From assembly GCA_038200385.1 (NCBI GenBank), contig JBBPYA010000093.1:1-16440 (forward strand): a stretch of 16,440 nucleotides of DNA. Direction: 5' to 3'. This stretch comes from JBBPYA01 sp038200385 (GTDB taxonomy: Bacteria; Actinomycetota; Actinomycetes; Mycobacteriales; Geodermatophilaceae). Shown piece by piece: positions 7,805 to 14,533 of this stretch. Position 1 is the stretch's first letter. Every line of letters begins with the position of its first letter. The notes under the pieces are model-generated. The model ran no database searches, was not told the origin of the DNA, and saw nothing but the letters and a program-made list of their open reading frames with translations. The position numbers and the translations under genes are program-made.

Positions 7805-7810
7805 TACGGT
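7805..7810 (+). promoter_or_regulatory. Leaderless-type -10 box before the VOC gene
   Basis: TACGGT fits TANNNT and ends 6 bases before the ATG at 7817, placing the transcription start at or next to the A of the ATG. The GGGGG that touches the ATG is too close to serve as a Shine-Dalgarno site. Confidence 0.45.
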
Positions 7811-7816
7811 CGGGGG

Positions 7817-8248
7817 ATGGCATACACATTCCAGGTCGTCGTCGACAGTGCCGATCCGCACGTGCTGGCCGACTGGTGGGCCGAGACCCTCGACTGGCAG
7901 GTCGAGGAACAGGACGAGGCGTTCATCCGCTCAATGGTCGAGGCCGGACATGCGAAAGATGCCGACACCCGCACCTACCGCGGCCGGCTGGTCTGGCGGG
8001 AAGGCGCCGCGATTCACCCGGCGGAGGAGAAGTCGTGGCGCCGTCCGCGCATCCTCTTCCAGGAGGTCCCGGAGGCAAAGACGATGAAGAACCGACTACA
8101 CCTGGACCTGCGGCTGGGTGAGGACGATCCGGCGGCTCTGCGTGAGCGGCTGCAGGAACGCGGCGCGACGGAGCTGCACAGCGGCCGGCAGGGCCCGCAC
8201 ACCTGGGTCACGATGGCCGACCCGGAGGGCAACGAGTTCTGCGTCTAA
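7817..8248 (+). CDS. VOC superfamily / glyoxalase-like domain protein
   Basis: This is a 143-residue single-domain protein of the vicinal-oxygen-chelate fold. Both halves of the fold are visible: FQVVVDSADPHVLADWWAETLDW opens the first beta-alpha-beta unit, and RLHLDLRL (H95) opens the second, ending in DPEGNEFCV (E140). H95 and E140 sit where metal ligands lie in metal-dependent members. This type (Glyoxalase_6-like) is common in Actinobacteria and usually has no assigned substrate; some members give antibiotic resistance or bind small molecules. The ATG is preceded by a TANNNT box at leaderless spacing. It is a single-gene unit ending in a strong hairpin two bases after the TAA. The family is secure and the substrate is unknown. 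Confidence 0.88.
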   Translation: MAYTFQVVVDSADPHVLADWWAETLDWQVEEQDEAFIRSMVEAGHAKDADTRTYRGRLVWREGAAIHPAEEKSWRRPRILFQEVPEAKTMKNRLHLDLRLGEDDPAALRERLQERGATELHSGRQGPHTWVTMADPEGNEFCV

Positions 8249-8250
8249 GC

Positions 8251-8276
8251 CGCCGGCCGGGTGGTCCCGGCCGGCG
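8251..8276. terminator. Perfect 11-bp GC hairpin between convergent genes, bidirectional terminator
   Basis: The arm CGCCGGCCGGG at 8251-8261 pairs completely with 8266-8276, leaving the 4-base loop TGGT. It starts 2 bases after the VOC stop and lies 24 bases beyond the alcohol dehydrogenase stop, so it can serve both. A smaller hairpin (TCCGG / CCGGA, 8286-8299) abuts the dehydrogenase stop. Confidence 0.7.
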
Positions 8277-8299
8277 ACGCGAGCGTCCGGGGCTCCGGA

Positions 8300-9346
8300 T
8301 CAGGTCGGCGTGATGATCACCTTTAGCGCCGCGTTGTCTGCAGCGTTCTTGAACACGTCGTACGCCTCGTCGAACTGATCGAAGGTGAACGTGTGCGTCC
8401 CCATCTTCTCGGCCGGGATCCGCCCGCTGGCGACCATCGTGAGCAGGGTCGGGATCGACACGGTGTCCACCAGGCCCATGGTCATCGTGACATTCTGGAT
8501 CCACATCTCGTGCATCGGCAGTTCCACCGGAACGCCGTGCACGCCGATGTTGGCGATCCGGCCGCCGGGACGGACCAGCTTCGCCGCGGTCTGCAGGGTC
8601 TCGGGGTAGCCGACCGCCTCGATCGAGACGTCCACGCCCAGCCCGTCGGTGAGTGCCATGACCTCGGCAACGGTGTTCGGGCCGACCTCGACGATGTCGG
8701 TGGCGCCGAACTCCAGCGCTTTTTCCATCCGGAACTTGTTCGTGTCCACGGCGATGACCTTGGCCGCGCCCCACAGCCCCATGGTGAGGACGGCGGACAG
8801 CCCGACCGCGCCGGTGCCGACCACGGCCACGGTGTTGCCGGGGCGGACCCGCCCGGCCAGGACGCCGACCTCGTAGCCGGTGGGCAGCGAGTCGGCCAGG
8901 AAGATCGCCTGCTCGTTCGTCACGTCCTCGGGTACGGCGTACAGCGAGGTGTCGGCGTACGGGACGCGGACGTACTCGGCCTGGGTGCCGTCGATCAGGT
9001 GGCCGAAGATCCAGCCGATGCCGCCCACGGTCTGGCAGTGCGACGGGATGCCGCGCTGGCAGTACTCGCACCGCCCGCACTTGGTGATGGCGGGGACCAG
9101 CACCCGGTCACCGACCTGGAAGCCGGTGACCGCTTCACCGACCTCGGTGACGGTGCCGACCGCCTCGTGGCCGAGGATGCGGCCGTCGGTCACCGCAGCC
9201 ACGTCGCCCTGCAGGATGTGCAGGTCCGTACCGCAGATGGTGGTGGTGTCCACCTTGACCACCACGTCCGTGGGGTCCTGTAGCTGAGCGTCCGGGACGT
9301 CCTCCCAGGCCTTGCTTCCGGGTCCGTGGTACACCAGGGCCTTCAT
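8300..9346 (-). CDS. Zinc-dependent alcohol dehydrogenase (MDR superfamily)
   Basis: This is a cytoplasmic NAD(P)-dependent oxidoreductase that interconverts alcohols and aldehydes or ketones. The 348 residues carry a full set of medium-chain dehydrogenase features. Catalytic zinc ligands are C38, H60 and E61, with D152 in the position used by the tetrameric secondary-alcohol dehydrogenases. Structural zinc ligands are C90, C93, C96 and C104. The Rossmann motif is GTGAVG (177-182), and D201 at the end of the second strand favours NAD over NADP. The ATG is preceded by GGAGG at good spacing. The gene stands alone, with 120 bases to its upstream neighbour. The substrate is not given by the context; the D152 form suggests short secondary alcohols, which is an inference. 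Confidence 0.95.
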   Translation of the reverse strand: MKALVYHGPGSKAWEDVPDAQLQDPTDVVVKVDTTTICGTDLHILQGDVAAVTDGRILGHEAVGTVTEVGEAVTGFQVGDRVLVPAITKCGRCEYCQRGIPSHCQTVGGIGWIFGHLIDGTQAEYVRVPYADTSLYAVPEDVTNEQAIFLADSLPTGYEVGVLAGRVRPGNTVAVVGTGAVGLSAVLTMGLWGAAKVIAVDTNKFRMEKALEFGATDIVEVGPNTVAEVMALTDGLGVDVSIEAVGYPETLQTAAKLVRPGGRIANIGVHGVPVELPMHEMWIQNVTMTMGLVDTVSIPTLLTMVASGRIPAEKMGTHTFTFDQFDEAYDVFKNAADNAALKVIITPT

Positions 9347-9414
9347 CGCTACCTCCGTCGTCCGGCGACTGCCCGGGCACCTCGACGTCCCGGGAACGGT
9401 CGCTTCGCGGTCTC

Positions 9415-9420
9415 AGGCTA
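9415..9420 (-). promoter_or_regulatory. Candidate -10 box of the alcohol dehydrogenase gene
   Basis: On the minus strand TAGCCT (TANNNT pattern) lies 68 bases before the ATG in the 120-base gap between the hydrolase and the dehydrogenase. The -35 region is not distinct. The gap also holds an unusually A-rich GCAAAAATG between 5-base inverted arms (9441-9459), possibly part of the hydrolase operon terminator. Confidence 0.3.
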
Positions 9421-9466
9421 GGGGCCTACCTGGTGGCCAAATGTCGCAAAAATGGACATCGGGGGG

Positions 9467-10345
9467 TCAGGCGGAGTGCTGCTCCGGAGCGCCGGCGCGG
9501 GCATCCGCGCGGGCGGCGAGGGCCTGCAGGTCCTCGGCGCAGCGGTCCGGCCGCTGGGCGTGCAGGTCGTGGTGGGCGCCGGCGTACGCCGAGATCCGGC
9601 AGTCCGGCAGCAGCCGGGCGGCCTCCTCGACCGCCTCCGACCCGATGCTGGCCCCGGCCGGCATGAGCAGTGCCGGGCCCTGCACCCGCGGGTACCGCGG
9701 CCTGGGATCCCCGAGCCACAGCGAGTGCAGGATCGAGCGGTGGTGCTCGCGGGCGAGCCGGGCCCGGGTGCCGCCGTCGGGGAGTTCAACGAGGTTGGCC
9801 AGCGTGCCGGCCAGGCCCTCGGCCGGCCAGTCCGGGTGCGAGGCGGCGATGCCCTCGACCAGGTCGGCGTAGCGCAGGCCTTCGAACGACGGCGGAGCAA
9901 GGACCTGCCAGCACTCCTCGAACGTCGCGAAACGCCCGCCCAGCCGCAGCCACCCGCCGTCGACCAGCGCGATCCCGGCCACGCCGGGGTGCCGGGCCGC
10001 GAGGGACAGCACGACGTTGCCGCCCCAGGACTGGCCGGCCACGACCGGAGCACGGTCACCGGTCCAGCCGAGGGTGCCGATCAGGGTGGCGAGGTCGTCG
10101 GCGCAGGTGTCGGTGTCATAGCCGTCGGCCGGCTGCTCGGACCGCCCATGCCCGCGCTGGTCGACCGCGACGACCGGATGCCCGGCGGCGCCGAGCCGGG
10201 TGGTGACGCCGTCCCAGAGCCGGGAGTTGGACGCCAACCCATGGACGAGCAGGACCGGCCGGCCGGCGTCGGGGGCGTCGGCGGCGGGCCCGGCTCGGCG
10301 GACCGCCAGCCGCAGGCCGCCGACATCGACGGTGTCGTCGTACAC
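9467..10345 (-). CDS. Alpha/beta hydrolase
   Basis: This is a soluble hydrolase of the alpha/beta fold, acting on an ester, lactone or similar bond of unknown identity. The 292 residues show the oxyanion-hole motif HG (VLLVHGLASNS, 35-36), VDQRGHGRS (61-69), the nucleophile elbow GQSWGG with S106, and the catalytic histidine H259 (AHHDLH). The usual Asp after strand 7 is not obvious: the segment reads LLMPAGASIGSE. D129 at the end of strand 6 (LVDGGW) may act instead. It starts with GTG 10 bases after the Gfo/Idh/MocA gene, so it is the last gene of that operon, although a TAGGGT box at the junction may give it its own leaderless transcript. A C-C hydrolase or haloperoxidase-like role cannot be excluded. 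Confidence 0.9.
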   Translation of the reverse strand: MYDDTVDVGGLRLAVRRAGPAADAPDAGRPVLLVHGLASNSRLWDGVTTRLGAAGHPVVAVDQRGHGRSEQPADGYDTDTCADDLATLIGTLGWTGDRAPVVAGQSWGGNVVLSLAARHPGVAGIALVDGGWLRLGGRFATFEECWQVLAPPSFEGLRYADLVEGIAASHPDWPAEGLAGTLANLVELPDGGTRARLAREHHRSILHSLWLGDPRPRYPRVQGPALLMPAGASIGSEAVEEAARLLPDCRISAYAGAHHDLHAQRPDRCAEDLQALAARADARAGAPEQHSA

Positions 10346-10352
10346 CGGGCGA

Positions 10353-10358
10353 ACCCTA
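10353..10358 (-). promoter_or_regulatory. Internal leaderless-type -10 box before the hydrolase gene
   Basis: On the minus strand TAGGGT ends 7 bases before the GTG of the hydrolase. Its first three bases are the TAG stop codon of the upstream oxidoreductase. No Shine-Dalgarno-like sequence lies in the short gap. Confidence 0.4.
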
Positions 10359-11315
10359 CGTCGGGCACGCGGCGGTCACCGCGTCCATCGTCATCGCCAC
10401 CCGCAGGGACTCGGTGAGCGAGACCACCGGCTCCTCCCCGCCCTCGATGCAGCGGCCGACCTGCTCGACCATCAGCCGGTAGGCGTCGACCGGGGCGAAC
10501 CGCTCGACGTGCGGTTCGGTGCCGCCGGCGGTGATCGTCAGCGTCGCGGGCTCCCGCCAGCTGGTCAGCTGCGGCGCCGACCAGGTCAGCGCCGCCTGCG
10601 TGCCGTGGACCGTGACGTCCTGGTGTTCGGGGGCGTCGATACTGGCGATGACCTCGGCGGTCGCCCCGGTGGGAGCGCGCAGGCTCGCGCGAGTTTCCAG
10701 GTCGACGCCGGTGGGACCGAGGCGGCGGTCGGCCCGCACGACTTCGAGGTCGTCCCCGGCGAGCAGGTGGGCGGCGGAGACGGCATAGCAACCGACGTCG
10801 TACCAGGCCCCGCCACCGCGCGCCGGATCGAGCCGGTAGTTGCCCTCGGGTACGCCGGCGAAGCAGAACGCCGTGGACAGGGAGACCGGTTCGCCGATCG
10901 CCCCGTCGTGTACGAGTTGGCGGCTGCGGATGGTGCGTGGATGCCAGCGGTACCACGTCGCCTCAACCGCGTGGAACCCCGAAGTCGTTGCGGCAGCGGC
11001 GATCTGGCGGACCTGGCCGGCATCGAGCGCGAGCGGCTTCTCACAGAGAACGTGCTTGCCCGCGGCCAACGCGGTCAGCGTCCAGGGCAGGTGATCGTCG
11101 TTGGGGAGGGCGATGTAGACGACGTCGACGTCGGAGGACTCGAGCAGCGAGCGGTAGTCGCCGTACGCCGAGCCGGCCGGTTCGAGCCCCTCGGCGCGGG
11201 CGACGTCCCGGGCGGCGACCGCCTGCAGCACCGCGTTCCCGGCGGAGTGCACGGCCGGGGCCAGGGCCTTGGTCGCGACCATGCCGGCGCCGAGAAATCC
11301 CCAGCGGACCGTCAT
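10356..11315 (-). CDS. Gfo/Idh/MocA family oxidoreductase
   Basis: This is a cytoplasmic NAD(P)-dependent dehydrogenase, probably acting on a sugar, sugar acid, inositol or dihydrodiol-like substrate. The 319 residues start with a Rossmann fold (WGFLGAGMVA, 5-14), followed by YIALPNDDH and the cofactor/substrate motif CEKPLAL (EKP at 92-94). The C-terminal alpha/beta domain has GGGAWYDVGCY, the usual GGGAxxDxG motif. Overall form is closest to the dihydrodiol dehydrogenase / xylose dehydrogenase branch of the family. The ATG overlaps the stop of the upstream fusion gene as ATGA; the open frame beyond this ATG is a shadow of that gene. The neighbour encodes a second member of the same family, so the two may take successive steps. 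Substrate unknown. Confidence 0.93.
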   Translation of the reverse strand: MTVRWGFLGAGMVATKALAPAVHSAGNAVLQAVAARDVARAEGLEPAGSAYGDYRSLLESSDVDVVYIALPNDDHLPWTLTALAAGKHVLCEKPLALDAGQVRQIAAAATTSGFHAVEATWYRWHPRTIRSRQLVHDGAIGEPVSLSTAFCFAGVPEGNYRLDPARGGGAWYDVGCYAVSAAHLLAGDDLEVVRADRRLGPTGVDLETRASLRAPTGATAEVIASIDAPEHQDVTVHGTQAALTWSAPQLTSWREPATLTITAGGTEPHVERFAPVDAYRLMVEQVGRCIEGGEEPVVSLTESLRVAMTMDAVTAACPT

Positions 11316-12967
11316 CGGGGGCTGACCGGGATCCCGCCGTTGAGTGCGGACTCGCGGGCCGCCTCCATCACGCCCAGCACCCGTCGTGACTGCTCGCCGG
11401 TGACCCCCATCGGCATCCCGAGTTGCAGCCGGTCGGCCAGCTGGGTGTGGAAGGGATGCAGCTCGCCGGGAGGGGTGGCCAGCTGGGTCAGGGAGCCGTC
11501 CGCAGCGTGCAGCTGCAGCAGCGGCGGCGAGTCGGCAGGCGCGAGGACGTCCTCGTCGAGCGTGCCGATGTCGTTGCGCAACACCACTTTCTCGGTGCGC
11601 CACTGCCCGGTGATCGCGCCGTCGGTGCCCAGCACGTACCACCGCGGCTTCAGCGCGGCGGCCAGGTCAGAGTAGACGAACTCGGCCTCGGTGCCGTCCA
11701 CGAACCGCATCGTGACCCGGCTGTGGTCGGCGTTGGTGACGTCGTGCCAGCGCAACTTGTGGGTTGCCGCGGTCACGTGCCGAACCGGCCCCGGGACGAG
11801 GTCGAGCACCTGGTCGAGGACGTGCGCGCCCCAGTCGTAGAACGCACCACCGGACACCACATCGTCGCTGTGCCAGAGGTTGCAGGGATGGCCGAACCCG
11901 CCGATGAACGCCTCGACCTGGAACGGCGTACCGATCCGGCCCTCGCGGACGACCTGCCGCAGTGCGACGTAGTCGGGATCGAAGCGCCGGTTCTGGTAGA
12001 CACAGGCGAGCAGTCCCCCGGCCTCGGCCGCGGCAAGCACCTCGTCGGCCTCCGCGGTCGTGATCGCGAACGGCTTCTCCACGACAACGTGCTTGCCGGC
12101 CGCCAGCAGCCGCAACGCCCAGGGCGCATGCGAGGCCGGCGGGGTGGACACGACGACGAGATCGACGTCGGGGTCGGCCACGAGCTCGTCCGGCGAGGTC
12201 GTCCCGCGGGCATCCGGTGCGTACGCCGCCGCCGCGGCAACCCGGGTGGGGGCCGTGTCGCAGACCGCGGCGAGTTCGAGGCCGGAGACCGCCTGCACCG
12301 CGCGGCTGTGCTCGTGGCCGATCGCGCCGTACCCGAGCAGGCCCACGCGTACCGGTCGGGGTGCCACCGCCCCGGTGGAATGCCGCAGCGCGAGCACCAG
12401 CAGGCGGCGGGTGGATCGGGCGTCGATCGACTCGGGGGTGCTGCCGAGGGTCAGGGCGAGGACGCACGTCGAGCGGCGCCAGCTGGCGACCGGATGCTCG
12501 GTCAGCCCGACGCTGGCCACCAGCAGCAACTCGACGTCGTCGGCGACCTTGTCGATCAGCAGGACCCGGTCGCTGGCATGGGTGTGCTCGCCCAGATGCG
12601 CGGTGCCGCCGTGGGCGTGGTCCAGCAGGCGGGCGGCCAACGGGCTCCCCGTGGCGGCTCGGACCCGGACGTCGTGGCGGGGAGTACGGCCCGCGGTGAG
12701 CAGTCCGGCGGCTTCGGCGAGGGTGCCGTCCGGGTCGGCGCCGGACAGGGTGGGCCCGCAGAGCACGACGGGCCGGTCGTCGCGCAGCCACCGGTCGGTC
12801 CCGGCGACGGGGCGGTCGGCGTACACGACCACCGCGCTGCCCAGGGGCTGGTCCCCGACCCAGCCGGCATCGGACCAGCCGGCCGCGGCGAGGTCGGTGC
12901 GCAGGGCGTCGACCGAACGAGTCAGACGCGGATCGGACAGGTCGATCCGCCAGCTGATCGTGGGCAC
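11312..12967 (-). CDS. Fusion of a ThuA-like domain with a Gfo/Idh/MocA oxidoreductase
   Basis: The 551-residue product is about 200 residues longer than an ordinary family member. Residues 1-200 form an extra domain ending in LTEHPVASWRRST-VLALTLGSTPES, RRLLVLALRHSTG. This resembles the C-terminal part of ThuA-like (glutamine-amidotransferase-fold) proteins, whose usual form is HPVxWxR...LGHTPE...GIRWA. From residue 206 a typical Gfo/Idh/MocA enzyme follows: VRVGLLGYGAIG (206-217), VVSTPPASH, VVEKPF (EKP 297-299) and SGGAFYDWGAHVLD. The GTG start has no ribosome site but a TACTGT box 6 bases upstream, so it may be leaderless. The same frame is open for 300 further codons into the next gene, but there it is antisense-type filler. 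It is the first gene of a three-gene operon. The oxidoreductase call is firm; the ThuA call is by pattern. Confidence 0.88.
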   Translation of the reverse strand: MPTISWRIDLSDPRLTRSVDALRTDLAAAGWSDAGWVGDQPLGSAVVVYADRPVAGTDRWLRDDRPVVLCGPTLSGADPDGTLAEAAGLLTAGRTPRHDVRVRAATGSPLAARLLDHAHGGTAHLGEHTHASDRVLLIDKVADDVELLLVASVGLTEHPVASWRRSTCVLALTLGSTPESIDARSTRRLLVLALRHSTGAVAPRPVRVGLLGYGAIGHEHSRAVQAVSGLELAAVCDTAPTRVAAAAAYAPDARGTTSPDELVADPDVDLVVVSTPPASHAPWALRLLAAGKHVVVEKPFAITTAEADEVLAAAEAGGLLACVYQNRRFDPDYVALRQVVREGRIGTPFQVEAFIGGFGHPCNLWHSDDVVSGGAFYDWGAHVLDQVLDLVPGPVRHVTAATHKLRWHDVTNADHSRVTMRFVDGTEAEFVYSDLAAALKPRWYVLGTDGAITGQWRTEKVVLRNDIGTLDEDVLAPADSPPLLQLHAADGSLTQLATPPGELHPFHTQLADRLQLGMPMGVTGEQSRRVLGVMEAARESALNGGIPVSPR

Positions 12968-12973
12968 TCGACG

Positions 12974-12979
12974 ACAGTA
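12974..12979 (-). promoter_or_regulatory. Leaderless-type -10 box of the Gfo/Idh/MocA operon
   Basis: On the minus strand TACTGT (TANNNT) ends 6 bases before the GTG at 12967. The arrangement is the same as for the VOC gene and supports this GTG as both transcription and translation start. Confidence 0.45.
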
Positions 12980-13017
12980 GGTGGCCCTCGGGAGCACCGC
13001 CACGTCGACGGCGTACG

Positions 13018-13032
13018 GGCCGCTCAGCGGCC
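13018..13032 (-). terminator. Small perfect hairpin downstream of the DUF2071 gene
   Basis: GGCCGC pairs with GCGGCC around a TCA loop. It lies in the 122-base gap between the DUF2071 stop and the fusion gene and may back up the hairpin next to the stop codon. Confidence 0.3.
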
Positions 13033-13061
13033 GCCGGAGGGTGCTGTCCGGGGTGACGGAG

Positions 13062-13087
13062 CGCCGGCCGGGGTGCTGCTGCCGGCG
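13062..13087 (-). terminator. Hairpin just after the DUF2071 stop codon
   Basis: CGCCGGC at 13062-13068 pairs with GCCGGCG at 13081-13087, with a 12-base loop. It begins 2 bases beyond the stop codon in the direction of transcription. No T-tract is present. Confidence 0.45.
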
Positions 13088-13089
13088 GC

Positions 13090-13866
13090 TCAGCGCGGGT
13101 CGGAGCCTCGCGGGAAGCCGAAGACGGTCCGGACGCCGGTGGAGTAGAGGACGGAGTCCGGCGGCTGGTGGGTGATGCCCGGGAGGCCCGCGGCCGCCAC
13201 CAGGTCGTCCTCCAGGTACAGCAGGCTCGCCGCCTGCAGCGGCCACGCCGCGTGCTCGTTCGGGACGAACAGCGACCGGCCGAGCCCGCGGCTGTCCGAC
13301 CCCCAGCGGGTGTGCAGACCCCAGCGGGCGGTCAGGAAGTCGGCCAGCGGGTCGCCGTGCACGGTCCGCGGCTCGGGGCGTACGACCATGTGCGTGCTGT
13401 TGCCGCGCCCACCCGGCCAGCGCCGGACCGAGGTGTACGTGAGGTCGCAGCCGGCGCGCTGGACCCGCATCCGGGCCCAGCAGTACGGCAGGCCGAACAC
13501 CGCGCGGGCACCGAGGACGACGGCCAGCCGGGAGGCGTCCAGCGAGCTGAAGACCACGCCGCGGCGGCCGGTGCGGTCCACGGCGTACAGCCGGACGTTG
13601 GTCTCGGCGAAGGTGCCGAGCCAGGGCACCGGCGGGCCTGCCCCCACCCCCGCATCCACCATCCGGAACGGGATGAGCCCGACCCAGGAGCTGCCGTCGT
13701 ACACGTCCGGGGTGGTCCCGATCGGGAGCAGCGGGGCCACCCGGGCCGGGTCGACCCGCCAGTGCAGGAACGCGACGTCCTCCCACCGCTGGTGCATGAT
13801 CTGCCGGCCGCGCAGCACCTGACCCTCGGGGGTGACCGGCTCGGGTGATCGGTCGACGGGGGCCAC
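13090..13866 (-). CDS. DUF2071 (YqjF-like) family protein
   Basis: This is a conserved protein of unknown function, common in Actinobacteria and Bacilli; its fold is thought to be acetoacetate-decarboxylase-like. Family hallmarks are clear: MHQRWEDVAFLHWRVDPARVAPLLP near the start, DVYDGSSWVGLIPFRM, FAETNVRLYAV, RGVVFSSLDASRLAVVLGARAVFGLPY, and FLTARWGLHTRW. From the chosen GTG (13866) it has 258 residues, and EPVTPEGQVLRGR before the core looks like a normal leader segment. GTG 13818 has a better ribosome site (GAGGG five bases upstream) and ATG 13797 is also possible, so the start is uncertain. It lies 55 bases downstream of the sigma-associated membrane gene, but a hairpin between them suggests separate transcription. 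No catalytic role can be assigned. Confidence 0.88.
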   Translation of the reverse strand: MAPVDRSPEPVTPEGQVLRGRQIMHQRWEDVAFLHWRVDPARVAPLLPIGTTPDVYDGSSWVGLIPFRMVDAGVGAGPPVPWLGTFAETNVRLYAVDRTGRRGVVFSSLDASRLAVVLGARAVFGLPYCWARMRVQRAGCDLTYTSVRRWPGGRGNSTHMVVRPEPRTVHGDPLADFLTARWGLHTRWGSDSRGLGRSLFVPNEHAAWPLQAASLLYLEDDLVAAAGLPGITHQPPDSVLYSTGVRTVFGFPRGSDPR

Positions 13867-13896
13867 AATCCATGATGCCCAGGTTTGCGCCGAGTG

Positions 13897-13920
13897 CCGG
13901 GAGCGTCGCGCTGGTCCCGG
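13897..13920 (-). terminator. Hairpin just after the sigma-operon membrane gene
   Basis: CCGGGA at 13897-13902 pairs with TCCCGG at 13915-13920, and the interior can add a GCG/CGC pair of arms. It starts 1 base beyond the stop codon of the membrane protein gene on the minus strand. Confidence 0.45.
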
Positions 13921-13921
13921 A

Positions 13922-14533
13922 TCAGCCCGGGAATGCCTCGGCGTAGGCAGCTTCCAGTTCCGGGGTCGCCTCCCCGCTGAACCCGCAGCCGTTGACGACG
14001 CCGCCGGTGGCGGTGACGAGGTAGCGCGTCCCCTGCCGGAAGTCCACGCCGTCCAGCGATGCCGAGCTGTGGCTGTCCGGGAGGGCGATCGACACCACGT
14101 CCGCGGTGCCGTCCGTGTACCAGCGGTCGACCTGGAGGGTGACCGCAGACGGCGTGACCGCGGTGGCGGTGCCGGCAAAGGCGACCGGCATGTCGCGCAG
14201 GATCGCCACGTCGAAGCGGACGCAGGAGGACATCACCGTGCCGCCGGGCGCCGACAGGGCGAGGGTGTTCGCACCGGCGGGTCCCGAACCTCGGGCGGAC
14301 AGGGACACGAGGATGCCGGCGACGATGACGAGGGCGGCCGCGGCGGCGAGCAGGGCCGGTGAGAATCGGCGGCGCGGGCCGGCGGTGGGATCGGGGGTGG
14401 ATTCGTCGATGAGCATGGTGGGCTCCAGGATCTCCGCCGCGCGCTGGCGCGAGAGCGGCTCGGGGGTCGCGGTCGGGCGCATCGGGTCGATCCCGGACAG
14501 CCGGGCGCGGAGCTCGTCGTCGGGTTCGGTCAT
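13922..14533 (-). CDS. Single-pass membrane protein paired with the ECF sigma factor, putative anti-sigma factor with netrin-like outer domain
   Basis: The 203-residue protein has an N-terminal cytoplasmic segment of about 57 residues (with DELRARLSGIDPMRPT), a basic stop (RRRF), and one membrane helix (about 60-79). Its extracytoplasmic domain of about 120 residues contains two cysteines, C104 and C183. The outer domain pattern (C-x-RFD...FAGTATAVTPSAVTLQVDRWY..., GTRYLVTATGG...CGFSGEA) resembles a netrin/TIMP-like OB fold with a likely C104-C183 disulfide. Its ATG overlaps the sigma factor stop (ATGA), the classic arrangement of a sigma and its membrane regulator. It has no zinc-binding HxxxCxxC motif of ZAS anti-sigma factors. 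The anti-sigma role is inferred from gene order and topology; the outer domain call is by pattern only. Confidence 0.72.
   Translation of the reverse strand: MTEPDDELRARLSGIDPMRPTATPEPLSRQRAAEILEPTMLIDESTPDPTAGPRRRFSPALLAAAAALVIVAGILVSLSARGSGPAGANTLALSAPGGTVMSSCVRFDVAILRDMPVAFAGTATAVTPSAVTLQVDRWYTDGTADVVSIALPDSHSSASLDGVDFRQGTRYLVTATGGVVNGCGFSGEATPELEAAYAEAFPG

Noticed and set aside
6186..8087. A forward open frame of over 600 codons running from tctA through the VOC gene
   Set aside because: It crosses two real genes, a hairpin and a pseudogene in a wrong frame and has low-complexity, Arg/Gly-rich composition.
9441..9459. A hairpin with an A-rich loop (ATGTC / GACAT) downstream of the hydrolase as a definite terminator
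   Set aside because: The stem is only 5 bp with a 9-base loop and is AT-containing; too weak to list as a separate feature.
12968..13873. N-terminal extension of the ThuA-Gfo fusion to an ATG at 13873
   Set aside because: That stretch lies over the DUF2071 gene on the same strand in another frame, and its residues are Pro/Arg/Gly-rich without family likeness. The GTG at 12967 has a TANNNT box at leaderless spacing.
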